From a virus: a DNA stretch of 22,335 nt. The notes under the pieces were generated by a model. The model ran no database searches. It saw only the letters and a list, made by a program, of their open reading frames with translations, and had not been told where the DNA came from. The stretch is from positions 1 to 22,335 of IMG/VR virus record IMGVR_UViG_3300032898_000155. One strand, written 5' to 3'. Below, piece after piece: positions 1-8,125 of the stretch. The position numbers and the translations under genes were made by a program. Each line of letters begins with the position of its first letter. Within the stretch, counting starts at the first letter, position 1.

Positions 1-75
1 AAAACACTTCTTATTGCGAGTATGATAATCGTATTGCTGTCCGCTATTATCGGGGCGATACTAACAAGGAGATAA
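1..75 (+). CDS. C-terminal end of a small membrane protein (partial)
   Basis: The reading frame is open from the first base and stops with TAA at 73-75. The 24 visible residues are a hydrophobic helix (SMIIVLLSAIIGAI) followed by a short polar end (LTRR), so this is probably the last transmembrane segment of a membrane protein. The next gene starts 1 base after the stop, and its Shine-Dalgarno site (AAGGAG, 66-71) lies inside this frame, so the two are co-transcribed. Position before a lysis cassette makes a holin-like role possible, but too little is visible to assign a family. Confidence 0.55.
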   Translation, partial: KTLLIASMIIVLLSAIIGAILTRR

Positions 76-76
76 C

Positions 77-439
77 ATGAACCATCCGCAAGTTATCCAT
101 CCCCAAGAGTTATTGAAAAAAGAGAAGACTTTCAATGATAGGCTGGCTATATTTCTAGGAAACTCATTAGGATCAATGGGTTTTTTTTATGTATGCGTGC
201 TTCTTGATCTTGCCGAGCTCCCTTCAGTTATCAAGGCTCATTCCGTTTTGGTATGGGTAACATATATAGCCCAGACAGTTATCCAGCTTATCGCGTTGCC
301 GATCATCTCCACCCAGCAGAATATCCAGCAGGCTCAGGCAAACGCCAAAGCCGATACCGATCACAAAACATTAACCTATCTTGCCGTTATCCAGGACGAG
401 CAGTTAAAGATATTAAAGGAAATACGGGAGAAACAATGA
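77..439 (+). CDS. Membrane protein of the lysis region, DUF1003-like
   Basis: A 120-residue protein with a polar N-terminus, two hydrophobic segments (about residues 25-47 and 57-78) and a charged C-terminal helix. The stretch after the second segment (LPIISTQQNIQQAQ, then ADTDHKTL) resembles the DUF1003 family, where a membrane segment is followed by a conserved asparagine/glutamine-rich stretch; I recall this rather than having searched it. The start is supported by AAGGAG 5 nt upstream. The stop overlaps the next ATG (ATGA, 436-439), so the two are translationally coupled. Its place upstream of the endolysin suggests a holin or other lysis role, which is inference. Confidence 0.75.
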   Translation: MNHPQVIHPQELLKKEKTFNDRLAIFLGNSLGSMGFFYVCVLLDLAELPSVIKAHSVLVWVTYIAQTVIQLIALPIISTQQNIQQAQANAKADTDHKTLTYLAVIQDEQLKILKEIREKQ

Positions 440-600
440 TTAAAGACAGTATGGTTTTCGCGGTCGGTTTGGCATTCATGGTCTGCTGGCTGCTCATCGC
501 GGTTTTCGCAGTTCCTTTGAACAAGTCCATCCTTGCCACTGCCATAATCTTCCTTATTCTTGGGCTTGTAGATTACACGCTTAACGGGCATACAAGGTAG
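436..600 (+). CDS. Small two-helix membrane protein, holin candidate
   Basis: A 54-residue protein, almost wholly two hydrophobic helices (about residues 6-27 and 31-46) joined by a short turn (PLNKS), with a charged C-terminal tail. The start ATG overlaps the previous stop as ATGA. The endolysin begins 3 bases after the stop. Size, two membrane spans and position directly before a GH25 endolysin match class II holins. No specific family signature is visible, so holin is inferred from context. Confidence 0.7.
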   Translation: MIKDSMVFAVGLAFMVCWLLIAVFAVPLNKSILATAIIFLILGLVDYTLNGHTR

Positions 601-602
601 TC

Positions 603-1448
603 ATGTCCAGTTGGCTTGTCGGCTGTGATGTCAGTGAATATCAGGAGACTATTACCTGGTCCGAAATATCTCCCGGCGGTTACTTCAGCCTGGTTAAGAT
701 ATCTGAAGGTACCAGCTACGTTGATCGCATGGCTGCCCAGAATGTACCGGGAGCCCGTTCCATCGCCGATCCCAATGGCTGGATAAACTTCTGGTATCAT
801 TTCGCCGACGGGTACGATCCTGTCGCCGAAGCCCAGCATTTCTTAGCGGTACTCAGCCAGTTCGGCGGGCTGCAGACATGGGAAGGATTGATGTACGACT
901 TCGAGAAAAACGGTATCGCCGATCCCGGAACGTATACCAACACTTTCGAGGAATATGTTTTTAACCAGACAGGTGTACGTCCTTTGCTGTATTCCAACCG
1001 TTACCTCATGTCGCTTATCTATCAGGCGAATCCCAATGCCGGCAAGTTTCTGGCTGATCCTGACGATCCTCCGAGCACCAATGCCCAGTACCTCGGCAAG
1101 ACCGTCCCTTACGAATATGTTATGCAGCAGTACGGTACCGGCAGCATGCCCGGCGTTCCCGTAGCCTGCGACATAGATTATTTCTTCGGGACGCTCAGCG
1201 AGCTCCGGGCCTATACCAAACAACCGACGCCCGTAGCTGTTCCCCAATCCACTTCCACGACCACAACGACAAGCACATCGACTACGACCGAAACGTCCAC
1301 TACAACGCAGTCTACGAGCTCTACGACGTCATCCACGACCACAACGCTCCCTCCACCGGTTATCGGGCCAACGATGCCCTCTTATCCATCCATATGGGAA
1401 AAGGTCTGGGATTTTATCCTGAAAGTGCTGTACCGCCGTGGACTCTAG
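603..1448 (+). CDS. GH25 endolysin (N-acetylmuramidase) with Thr/Ser linker
   Basis: A 281-residue lysozyme-like protein. The GH25 barrel covers about residues 1-205 and shows the family's acidic residues: D9 in CDVSEYQ, D99 and E101 in MYDFE, and D190/D192 in ACDIDYF. The KISEG stretch (32-36) is also typical. GH25 enzymes cut the beta-1,4 bond between MurNAc and GlcNAc in peptidoglycan. Residues about 216-248 are an almost pure Thr/Ser linker, followed by a proline-rich piece and a C-terminal helix (about 262-281) with alternating hydrophobic and basic residues. There is no recognisable cell-wall-binding repeat and no signal peptide, so export probably depends on a neighbouring holin. AAGG lies 5 nt before the ATG. 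Confidence 0.93.
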   Translation: MSSWLVGCDVSEYQETITWSEISPGGYFSLVKISEGTSYVDRMAAQNVPGARSIADPNGWINFWYHFADGYDPVAEAQHFLAVLSQFGGLQTWEGLMYDFEKNGIADPGTYTNTFEEYVFNQTGVRPLLYSNRYLMSLIYQANPNAGKFLADPDDPPSTNAQYLGKTVPYEYVMQQYGTGSMPGVPVACDIDYFFGTLSELRAYTKQPTPVAVPQSTSTTTTTSTSTTTETSTTTQSTSSTTSSTTTTLPPPVIGPTMPSYPSIWEKVWDFILKVLYRRGL

Positions 1449-1608
1449 CAAGACCCAGCGGTCATTCATCTATGCGGTACGGGTAGGACTTATCGCCATG
1501 CTTGCCCAGATGGCTGCCAGTCCCCTGCCTTTTTCTCGGCAATCGGTTATCAGCGGAATCATATTCGGCATAGTGGCAATCCTGAACTTTACGAGCGCGG
1601 AAAAATAG
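1438..1608 (+). CDS. Small membrane protein overlapping the endolysin end, holin candidate
   Basis: A 56-residue frame starting with GTG at 1438, 11 bases inside the end of the endolysin gene, and ending TAG at 1606-1608. It has a polar start (MDSSKTQRSF), then two hydrophobic segments (about 11-28 and 37-53) and a short charged end. Internal ATG codons at 1498 and later are alternatives but would cut into the first segment. Its position between the lysin and a terminator, and the two helices, suggest a second holin or spanin-like accessory. No family is recognised. The overlap favours translational coupling to the lysin. Confidence 0.6.
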   Translation: MDSSKTQRSFIYAVRVGLIAMLAQMAASPLPFSRQSVISGIIFGIVAILNFTSAEK

Positions 1609-1612
1609 TAAT

Positions 1613-1638
1613 AAAAAAGACTCCTGATATCAGGAGTC
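1613..1638 (-). terminator. Rho-independent terminator of the leftward operon
   Basis: Positions 1619-1638 form a perfect 20-base palindrome (10-bp stem). On the minus strand it is followed by six T residues (plus-strand A run 1613-1618), a classical terminator for the leftward genes ending at 1659. On the plus strand only TCTTCC follows, so it is at best weak for the lysis cassette. It lies between convergent transcripts. Confidence 0.85.
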
Positions 1639-1658
1639 TCTTCCGTATTCGCTGTTAT

Positions 1659-1907
1659 CTAGGAAGCCGATGGAGGAGTAACGGTATACCCCTTTGATTC
1701 CAAGGCCTGCAGCAAAGCATCAAGCACTTCTTTTTCGAGGTTCGGTGCGTTTACGGCCGCGTTCAGCTTGGTCTCGAGCTCTTCCAGTTTGGCTTTTGCT
1801 TCTCCGTAGGCAGTCTTTACTTCTTCTAACATGGTACCCTTCCCATCTTTTACGATTATCTTAATTACTCTCTTATTTAATGTTGCTGCTTTTGAAACGT
1901 CAACCAT
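1659..1907 (-). CDS. Small helical protein of unknown function
   Basis: An 82-residue protein, last gene of the leftward operon. Residues about 27-53 (LEEVKTAYGEAKAKLEELETK region) form a heptad-like charged helix, probably a coiled coil. The end (KGYTVTPPSAS) is flexible. The start at 1907 lies 3 bases after the stop of a small upstream frame. An internal ATG (residue 26, at 1832) has a GGAAGGG purine run before it and is an alternative start that would give just the coiled-coil part. No family recognised. Confidence 0.65.
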   Translation of the reverse strand: MVDVSKAATLNKRVIKIIVKDGKGTMLEEVKTAYGEAKAKLEELETKLNAAVNAPNLEKEVLDALLQALESKGYTVTPPSAS

Positions 1908-1910
1908 CTT

Positions 1911-1991
1911 TCAGCTCTTTGTCAGTGAGGAATATTTCTTTTTCGGATACTCGAACTTTATGTCTTCATAGAAAAGCCGATATCGTATCAC
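1911..1991 (-). CDS. Possible 26-residue microprotein
   Basis: A short frame between two leftward genes. GTG at 1991 is preceded by AAGGAG with 7 nt spacing and the frame ends TGA, 3 bases before the ATG of the next gene. The product is basic and aromatic (MIRYRLFYEDIKFEYPKKK, then YSSLTKS). The strong ribosome site and the tight spacing on both sides support translation. It could instead be a leader that only couples ribosomes to the downstream gene. Confidence 0.42.
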   Translation of the reverse strand: MIRYRLFYEDIKFEYPKKKYSSLTKS

Positions 1992-2005
1992 TAAAAGCTC
2001 CTTAC

Positions 2006-2626
2006 CTATACATCCTCCGGCGGTTCCGGAAGCGGTTCGTCTTCCGGTTTCGTAGTTCCATCCCACCCGTTCGGATGCTTACTATAATCTTTTTCCGCGT
2101 TATGCTGATCCAGGAACTCCTTCCTTCCTTCCTTAGATTGAAGATGGTAATCAGCAAGGGTCATAATATGGCTGACGCCCTCCCCGCGCTGTACCTCATT
2201 CATAAGATCGATATCCCTACACGCTACCACGGCACCCGGTTTCAGTTCCGAGTTCGCCCGGGCAGGCACGATCTCATACTTGGTCTGCAGTTCTTCGCCT
2301 TCCCGGGTAACAAAAATATCGTATTGGGTAATATCTCCGTACTGAGGATTGGTAATAAGTTTCTTGAGTTTATCGTAGGTAGATCCCGATACATCGGACC
2401 ATACCTGCGCCTTCTTTGCATCATGGTTCCAGATGACATATGCGAACCGGTTGGAGATATTTATTTCCCCGGTCTTTTTATTGGTATACGACCGTTGGTA
2501 GATTAAAGCATTGGAGCTGTTGCTGAAGATACGGATCTGGGCCGTATCGCCATCCTTCAGCTTAAAGTACTTGCCTTGTGGTGTTTCGACGCTGTTGTAT
2601 ATATCTGCTTCGCTATATTCTGCCAT
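2006..2626 (-). CDS. Putative single-stranded DNA-binding protein
   Basis: A 206-residue protein. The early segment YFKLKDGDTAQIRIFSNS has the layout seen at the start of several phage ssDNA-binding proteins (a ligand-free strand, then LKDGD, then a beta strand). The middle is rich in aromatic and basic residues, and the C-terminus is acidic and proline-rich (PEDEPLPEPPEDV), as in SSB tails that recruit replication partners. I infer an SSB-like role from these traits; no OB-fold was confirmed. GGGAAAAG precedes the ATG. It has its own promoter at 2653-2681, which contains an operator-like palindrome. Confidence 0.5.
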   Translation of the reverse strand: MAEYSEADIYNSVETPQGKYFKLKDGDTAQIRIFSNSSNALIYQRSYTNKKTGEINISNRFAYVIWNHDAKKAQVWSDVSGSTYDKLKKLITNPQYGDITQYDIFVTREGEELQTKYEIVPARANSELKPGAVVACRDIDLMNEVQRGEGVSHIMTLADYHLQSKEGRKEFLDQHNAEKDYSKHPNGWDGTTKPEDEPLPEPPEDV

Positions 2627-2817
2627 TGTCTTTTCCCTTTTCTATAGGCCTTACTATACAGTACATTAGTGTACGTGTATAGACGGTATGTATAATGGTT
2701 CATTCTTTTAATCTCCATAAGATACAGAGCCAGTATAAAAAGCATCCATCCCTGACTCCAAAGACTTCTCGCGAAGTACAGCGTGTCGGATAGTGTTTGT
2801 GTTAGGGAGGGAGCCAC
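2557..2817 (-). CDS. Possible small membrane protein (GTG start), overlaps neighbours
   Basis: An 86-residue frame starting GTG at 2817 with AAAGGA 7 nt upstream. It has a hydrophobic segment (GWMLFILALYLME, residues about 23-36) and a long basic C-terminal part. It overlaps the Cys-rich frame upstream by 110 bases and the start of the SSB-like gene by 70 bases, so its C-terminal third may be fortuitous. The good ribosome site and membrane segment are the only support. It competes with the 2708-2923 frame for the same DNA; at least part of one of them is probably not coding. Confidence 0.33.
   Translation of the reverse strand: MAPSLTQTLSDTLYFARSLWSQGWMLFILALYLMEIKRMNHYTYRLYTYTNVLYSKAYRKGKRQWQNIAKQIYTTASKHHKASTLS
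2653..2681 (-). promoter_or_regulatory. Promoter of the SSB-like gene with a palindrome in its spacer
   Basis: On the minus strand TATACA (2681-2676), a 17-bp spacer and TATAGT (2658-2653) make a plausible sigma70 promoter 27 bases before the SSB-like ATG. The spacer holds GTACACTAATGTAC (2661-2674), an imperfect palindrome with 12 of 14 matching positions. Almost the same sequence, perfectly palindromic, occurs at 8801-8814 in another promoter, which suggests a shared repressor. Confidence 0.55.
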
Positions 2818-2923
2818 GGATATCCTTTCTTATTCTATTACAATGACAATAGCTATATTGATGCGGCATGCAATATCCATACTCGCAATTGTTTCTATTA
2901 GGACATTGTGCTTTGCACTGCAT
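2708..2923 (-). CDS. Small Cys/His-rich protein
   Basis: A 71-residue frame whose ATG at 2923 has an ideal GGGGAG site with 6 nt spacing. The first 28 residues contain six cysteines (MQCKAQCPNRNNCEYGYC, then YCHC) plus a histidine, typical of a small metal-binding or disulphide protein. The rest is less protein-like and overlaps the GTG frame at 2817. The start lies inside the end of the previous gene (2898-3149), as in other tightly packed genes here. Function unknown. Confidence 0.5.
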   Translation of the reverse strand: MQCKAQCPNRNNCEYGYCMPHQYSYCHCNRIRKDIRGSLPNTNTIRHAVLREKSLESGMDAFYTGSVSYGD

Positions 2924-3149
2924 GTCTGTCTCCCCGTATAGTCGCATACAACTTTTCTATTTGTCCAGTATTTCCGTATTCAAAAGCTATTTTGTCCCCG
3001 CAATCACAAATCCGCAGCAGCATTGCCCGGTCCCCGGGCGTGCCCGTGTATTTTGGGTTATCTATACGGGTAAGTCTCATCAGGCCTATCTTACGATACC
3101 GGTGGACATGCGGTTTGATCATGCTAGGAAGTCGATGAACTATTACCAT
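2898..3149 (-). CDS. Small basic protein with a CxC motif
   Basis: An 83-residue protein with a basic first half (RYRKIGLMRLTRIDN) and a CDCGDKIAFEYG segment that looks like half of a zinc ribbon, followed by IEKLYATIRGD. The annotated start overlaps the preceding gene end by 26 bases; an ATG at 3122, 1 base after that gene's stop, is an alternative. Neither has a clear Shine-Dalgarno site, so translation probably relies on coupling. Unknown function; a nucleic-acid-binding role is possible from its charge. Confidence 0.55.
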   Translation of the reverse strand: MVIVHRLPSMIKPHVHRYRKIGLMRLTRIDNPKYTGTPGDRAMLLRICDCGDKIAFEYGNTGQIEKLYATIRGDRHAVQSTMS

Positions 3150-3450
3150 TAAATGTGCCGGTAGTCTGTGATGTAGACGTATTTGAGGTATTTACGGGCG
3201 TTATGGAAGCGGGGATGGTAGCTGATGCACCTTGCGTATTAGAACCGCTCGTAGCACTTCCTGATGTGCCAGAAGCGCCTTTTGAGGTGGTAGACGATCC
3301 TGTCTTTGAAGTATTCGATCCTTGGTTCGTACAAACGTTGCTATACGTATGGCACTTGTGATGGTAATACGATGCACAGGCATAGGTTATGCCTCCGAAC
3401 ATTCCCAGTCCGATTATGGTTGCTGTTACTTGATATAGTAGTTTACGCAT
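3124..3450 (-). CDS. Membrane-anchored Ser/Thr-rich low-complexity protein
   Basis: A 108-residue protein. Residues about 5-27 form a hydrophobic signal or anchor segment (ATIIGLGMFGGITYAC), followed by a short His/Cys part (YYHHKCHTYSNVC) and about 65 residues nearly all Ser, Thr, Gly, Asn and Ala. The cysteine after TYA does not form a standard lipobox. The composition suggests an extended extracellular or periplasmic stalk. AAGGAG lies 6 nt before the ATG. The strong low complexity makes family assignment impossible by eye. A superinfection-exclusion or surface role is conceivable but unsupported. Confidence 0.65.
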   Translation of the reverse strand: MRKLLYQVTATIIGLGMFGGITYACASYYHHKCHTYSNVCTNQGSNTSKTGSSTTSKGASGTSGSATSGSNTQGASATIPASITPVNTSNTSTSQTTGTFNGNSSSTS

Positions 3451-3473
3451 TGTTGCTCCTTATTGATTATATA

Positions 3474-3860
3474 TTAGCCTTTTTTCGGTTCTTTGGTATT
3501 TTGACCCTCTTCCTCCACCACCTCAAAGCTCACCCGTATCTTTACGTCGTTAGTGGTCGTCAGGATGAGGCTCTCTACATCAGCCTTTACAAGCTCCAAC
3601 AACCCGTTTGCCAGTTCTTTGATATTAGGGCTAGGCGTGGGTAGGATCTTAATTATTGTAACTTCATATTGATCGGTTACGTCATGGAGAGGGTGTGAGC
3701 CGTCTTCGTTCTCATCATCGTGATCGTCATCATAAACAATATAGAGCCTTGAGAACTCGCCTTTACTGTTGAGGCGTAAGTAAAACTGCTCGTTGGCAAC
3801 ATCCCCGCGCTTGTCGAACTTGCTTAGTGGCTTGATTGTGACTTTATATTTATTCGTCAT
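3474..3860 (-). CDS. Conserved-looking phage protein of unknown function
   Basis: A 128-residue acidic protein. It has a basic N-terminal beta-like segment, an Asp-rich loop (VYDDDHDDENEDGSH, about residues 42-56) and a C-terminal part with alternating strand-like pieces (IRVSFEVVEEEGQ). The Asp-rich loop could bind a divalent metal. GGAGGG stands 8 nt before the ATG, which begins 3 bases after the stop of the upstream gene. No family is recognised. Confidence 0.65.
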   Translation of the reverse strand: MTNKYKVTIKPLSKFDKRGDVANEQFYLRLNSKGEFSRLYIVYDDDHDDENEDGSHPLHDVTDQYEVTIIKILPTPSPNIKELANGLLELVKADVESLILTTTNDVKIRVSFEVVEEEGQNTKEPKKG

Positions 3861-3862
3861 GG

Positions 3863-4261
3863 TTACTTCCCTCCATCCCGCGTTAGTTTGTTTTGGCTGG
3901 CTAGCAGCCGACTTAACATATCCAGATACTTACGATGCCGTCCCCAAACTTGTTTGCTTGTTTCTTCTCCATCAGCTATCTCGTATAAATCGCCAGTAAC
4001 CTTATACAGCAAATCCCTCTCCCTCCGCTGGCACCACCGTTCGATGGCTTGCTTAAGCTTTTCTGTATTGTAATTGCCTGAGTCGCCATATTGATCGCTT
4101 CTAACTTCTAGCAGTAACTTATCTATCTCTCCATCTGCTATACTATGAGCATCAACTATGGTTGAGTGCTGCGACACACCTGAAACAGTCCTACGGGGCT
4201 GTTTTTGGTTGACATCGCTTTGGTTGATGTCAACGTCATTGGGGATTTTGGTGTCATTCAT
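3863..4261 (-). CDS. Helical protein of unknown function
   Basis: A 132-residue protein with a polar, probably disordered N-terminus (about 1-40) and a helical basic C-terminal part (LKQAIERWCQRRERDLLYK, then RHRKYLDMLSRLLASQNK). No catalytic motif is visible. Its ATG overlaps the stop of the 20-residue frame upstream (ATGA), so it belongs to a chain of coupled genes. GGGGAT precedes the start. Confidence 0.62.
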   Translation of the reverse strand: MNDTKIPNDVDINQSDVNQKQPRRTVSGVSQHSTIVDAHSIADGEIDKLLLEVRSDQYGDSGNYNTEKLKQAIERWCQRRERDLLYKVTGDLYEIADGEETSKQVWGRHRKYLDMLSRLLASQNKLTRDGGK

Positions 4262-4320
4262 GACATCCCCAGCATCTTTCTATAAATTAATTCTTGGCAA
4301 TGCAGACAGTTTGGATTCAT
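4258..4320 (-). CDS. 20-residue microprotein with a CxxC pair
   Basis: The product MNPNCLHCQELIYRKMLGMS has one CLHC motif that could form half of a zinc site, perhaps in a dimer. The ribosome site GGGGAG lies 5 nt before the ATG. The start overlaps the stop of the preceding small gene and the stop overlaps the next start, both in the ATGA form. Such back-to-back coupling on both sides and an ideal ribosome site argue for real translation despite the tiny size. Confidence 0.5.
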   Translation of the reverse strand: MNPNCLHCQELIYRKMLGMS

Positions 4321-4459
4321 GATTTCTCCCCTCTTATGCTAGATGGCTGGTGGGACTTCTTAGGTCTTTGCTGTTCTAGCTGTACTACGAGTCGTTTTAA
4401 ATCCATACAGAGATCACTTAAATCTCGTCGTGTTTTATTGGTCAATATCCATCCCTTGC

Positions 4460-4463
<4 letters not shown>
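4317..4463 (-). CDS. 48-residue basic microprotein
   Basis: GTG start at 4463 overlapping the stop of the upstream gene (GTGA), with GAGG 6 nt upstream inside that gene. The product has a basic helical core (TRRDLSDLCMDLKRLVVQLE) and a basic flexible C-terminus. It ends TGA at 4317, sharing bases with the next ATG. A short coiled-coil-like helix is the only visible structure. No family recognised. Confidence 0.58.
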
Positions 4464-6034
<1,571 letters not shown>

Positions 6035-6036
6035 AG

Positions 6037-6189
6037 TTATTCCCCTATATAAAATAGAAACGCTATTACGTAAGATGCTAGCCCAACAAAGAAGAGTACC
6101 GCTGTAATCGTGGCTTCCGGCTTTGTAGCAACCAACGCTACGAAAGCTGCCGTACACATCAGACCTAGAACTAAAAATATCCTGGACAT
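6037..6189 (-). CDS. Small two-helix membrane protein
   Basis: A 50-residue protein with two hydrophobic segments (about residues 3-21 and 27-47) split by a short polar turn (ATKPEA). The ATG at 6189 has GGAAAGGA 7 nt upstream. It ends TAA 2 bases before the next ATG, whose own ribosome site is inside this gene. It lies in a different frame from an open frame that runs through the same DNA. Function unknown; small membrane proteins among early phage genes are often host-takeover or exclusion factors, which is only inference here. Confidence 0.65.
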   Translation of the reverse strand: MSRIFLVLGLMCTAAFVALVATKPEATITAVLFFVGLASYVIAFLFYIGE

Positions 6190-6318
6190 AGTTATTTTCC
6201 TTTCCTATACTGGCTGACTGACCACTTACAGTGCACTTAGCCTTGATTATCTTTCGGGTTGAAGGCACCAGTCTCAAAATGTTTTTTGCTTCTTTTAACG
6301 GCCGTTCAGCTGTCAAGA
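6190..6318 (-). other. Leader-like segment with a perfect Shine-Dalgarno and open frame
   Basis: Downstream of the 6319-6669 gene the minus strand reads AAGGAGGTGATC, an exact match to the 16S anti-Shine-Dalgarno sequence, followed after 5 nt by TTG. From there a frame is open with protein-like sequence for about 40 codons (TAERPLKEAKNILRLVPSTR and on) but has no stop before it merges with the frame of the 5180-6034 gene, passing out of frame through the membrane gene. It may be a real N-terminal extension, a decayed gene or a leader. Confidence 0.35.
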
Positions 6319-6669
6319 TCACCTCCTTTCCTCACGAGTTAAAATACCTTGCTTGAAGAGTTCAATGGCGAGCTTGCAGAGGGCGTCTTCGGGGATGTCG
6401 GCTTGGAAATCTAGCTGTGAAACTTTATAGCCGCATAACCACAAATTACGCAAATGATTGGGCCGTAGCTGAATTGGAAAGTCTCTAACTTCTAGTGGCA
6501 GCTTTTGCAACAAGTAGCCGAGCTCATAAAGTGGGCAATCCTTAAAGCCACCCTCTTCGGCTGCCTGGATCTCATAGTCGTCGTATCCATCTGATAAGTG
6601 ATGCTCGGTGCCATCCCATCCGCTCAGTTCATACAGCTCTCGGCACAGTCCTAAATTTGCAGTATTCAT
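6319..6669 (-). CDS. Conserved phage protein of unknown function
   Basis: A 116-residue acidic protein. The pattern LCRELYELSGW near the start, LYELGYLLQKLP in the middle and PEDALCKLAIELFKQGILTRE at the end resembles a widespread small phage protein of unknown function that I recall without a name. Its ATG overlaps the stop of the 43-residue gene upstream (ATGA). No catalytic residues stand out. Confidence 0.75.
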   Translation of the reverse strand: MNTANLGLCRELYELSGWDGTEHHLSDGYDDYEIQAAEEGGFKDCPLYELGYLLQKLPLEVRDFPIQLRPNHLRNLWLCGYKVSQLDFQADIPEDALCKLAIELFKQGILTREERR

Positions 6670-6797
6670 CTTTCCCCTTTCCTAGCTCTTTCTTGTAGTT
6701 CATCTGCTAATATCCTTTTGCACCAGGCTTTGACTAACTCAGGATTAAGATCGTATAAACTCTGCAACACACTTAGTAGTTTAGTATTAGTGTCCAT
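6666..6797 (-). CDS. 43-residue helical microprotein
   Basis: Starts with ATG at 6797, 6 nt after GGGGAAGG. A second in-frame ATG at 6803 overlaps the stop of the upstream gene but lies too close to the ribosome site. The product begins MDTNTKLLSVLQSLYDLNPE and continues as a basic helix (ARKGER end). The stop overlaps the next ATG. It fits the coupled gene chain of this operon. Unknown function. Confidence 0.62.
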   Translation of the reverse strand: MDTNTKLLSVLQSLYDLNPELVKAWCKRILADELQERARKGER

Positions 6798-6799
6798 GC

Positions 6800-7333
6800 T
6801 CATCCTTCCCCCTTCTCACTCTTACGGAGGGTAGCGCGTAACTCTGCCAAACGGCTAGGTATAGTCTTTTGGTAGCCTTCATCCGGCTCATACCATGCAC
6901 CTATTTCGTCACCTACTTCACAGACAGTTACATGCTCCAGCTCATCTATCCTCGCTTCCAGTACTTCCGCCTCATGACTTGCAGCACTTGCAGGTGGATT
7001 TGTGCGGAGGGCTGTTAAGCGTAGCTTCTCATACCCTGCTGCGGCCTCTGGGTTGAACTGTTTTATGAAAATTACGGCTAGCTCAAGTTCTTCTTTTCTA
7101 GCTGCTTGTACTTCCGCTGTAATACGGGAGCGTTGGTTTAAGAGCAAGTCAACAAGTGCATCTATCGTCTTATCACTCGGTGCAAGCTCATACGTTTCCC
7201 AAGGAAAGAATGACTCAACCCACTTACTGCCTGATTTATCTTTAGTCCGCATCTGTATACGGAGCATGTTTTTAGTAGGTTTTAGGATTTCTAAGACCTT
7301 CTCTCGCATCTCTGCTGCTTCAGTGGGGGTCAT
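6800..7333 (-). CDS. Helical protein of unknown function
   Basis: A 177-residue acidic protein. Residues about 60-110 and 118-135 are helical and charged (QAARKEELELAVIFIKQF, then EVLEARIDELEHV), suggesting a coiled coil. The segment between them is Ala/Pro/Ser-rich. The ATG overlaps the stop of the upstream gene (ATGA). No family recognised. Confidence 0.65.
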   Translation of the reverse strand: MTPTEAAEMREKVLEILKPTKNMLRIQMRTKDKSGSKWVESFFPWETYELAPSDKTIDALVDLLLNQRSRITAEVQAARKEELELAVIFIKQFNPEAAAGYEKLRLTALRTNPPASAASHEAEVLEARIDELEHVTVCEVGDEIGAWYEPDEGYQKTIPSRLAELRATLRKSEKGEG

Positions 7334-7644
7334 GATTCTAATAACTTCTTTCTAATAGCTGCTTCTTTTCGGATAAGCTTATCGTTTTTGGCAGAAACAG
7401 TTTTGCAGTGTTCACAGGTACAGTTGTAATTATGGAGGTCACAGGAATGATCATAACCGAATGGCATCCCATCCGGGTTTATACCGGCCTCAATTTGTTT
7501 CTTCCTCCATTCAAGCTCACGGATATACGTTAACTGTTTTAGATGTTCAGTATTATTAGGTTCCCAAATAAACTTGAGAAAAGCATATACTCCGAAAAAT
7601 ACGATTACCAGCCAAACCAGTAAAAAGAATAAATGTGCACTCAT
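7330..7644 (-). CDS. Membrane-anchored protein with a Cys/His cluster
   Basis: A 104-residue protein with one N-terminal membrane segment (about residues 4-26, FFLLVWLVIVFFGVYAFL) and a soluble charged part. Residues 66-80 hold a metal-site-like cluster, HSCDLHNYNCTCEHC (C68, C75, C77, C80 plus H66, H71, H79). A C-terminal helix is rich in Lys and Arg. The start overlaps the stop of the HNH gene. Possibly a zinc-binding domain held at the inner face of the membrane; function unknown. Confidence 0.68.
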   Translation of the reverse strand: MSAHLFFLLVWLVIVFFGVYAFLKFIWEPNNTEHLKQLTYIRELEWRKKQIEAGINPDGMPFGYDHSCDLHNYNCTCEHCKTVSAKNDKLIRKEAAIRKKLLES

Positions 7645-8042
7645 ATCTGTACCACTCCTATCTTTATTAAATACTCATTGAGATCAAGCGATCCCTTTTC
7701 CTTGTTGTGATGAGCGCATATAGGCCGCAGGTTAGTAAGGTCAGTACGCAGCTCAGGATGGCGGGCCCGGCTTTTGACATGGTCCAGCATTACATTTGTT
7801 TCAGTAAATACGGAAGCATGTTCAGGATCAACAATCCAGCAGATGTAACAAATATAATATTCATGCTTACCCAAAGGATGTTCCTTAATCCATTCAGCTC
7901 TTGTCTCTGACCATAATGCAGCCTGTTTCCCGGGCTTTAAGTATCCGGACCGTCTTTTCATGCCACTCCGAGCTCTACGCGGGCAGGAGAAGGCCGTATG
8001 ACGGTCAGAGCCGCATTGTTTGCAGGGACGGGATTTAATCAT
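7641..8042 (-). CDS. HNH endonuclease with N-terminal zinc knuckle
   Basis: A 133-residue protein. The N-terminus has C7-x2-C10-x4-H15-x4-C20, the spacing of a retroviral-type zinc knuckle, followed by a basic linker. The HNH fold follows: structural pair C65/C68 (YICYIC), catalytic D87-H88 (LDHVKS), N104, and C109/H111-H112-N113 (PICAHHNKEKG). HNH nucleases cut DNA with one metal ion. It is the first gene of the leftward operon, 41 bases downstream of the -10 box at 8083-8088. A free-standing homing role is possible, but the knuckle suggests a nucleic-acid-targeted function. Confidence 0.85.
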   Translation of the reverse strand: MIKSRPCKQCGSDRHTAFSCPRRARSGMKRRSGYLKPGKQAALWSETRAEWIKEHPLGKHEYYICYICWIVDPEHASVFTETNVMLDHVKSRARHPELRTDLTNLRPICAHHNKEKGSLDLNEYLIKIGVVQI

Positions 8043-8082
8043 GCAGCTTATTCCATAATTCTTTAATTAGTTTCATATCACA

Positions 8083-8125
8083 ATACTACTTGCATACCTA
8101 CGTACAGTCAAGTATAGTTATGTAC
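8083..8125. promoter_or_regulatory. Overlapping divergent promoters with GTACA/TGTAC operator
   Basis: Leftward: TTGACT (8111-8106), 17 bp, TAGTAT (8088-8083), driving the long early operon. Rightward: TTGCAT (8090-8095), 17 bp, TATAGT (8113-8118), with the Phd-like ATG 7 nt later. The two promoters overlap face to face. An interrupted dyad, GTACA (8102-8106) and TGTAC (8121-8125), brackets the rightward -10, and TGTACA (8121-8126) runs into the start codon. YefM-type antitoxins are known to bind TGTACA cores. Confidence 0.6.
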
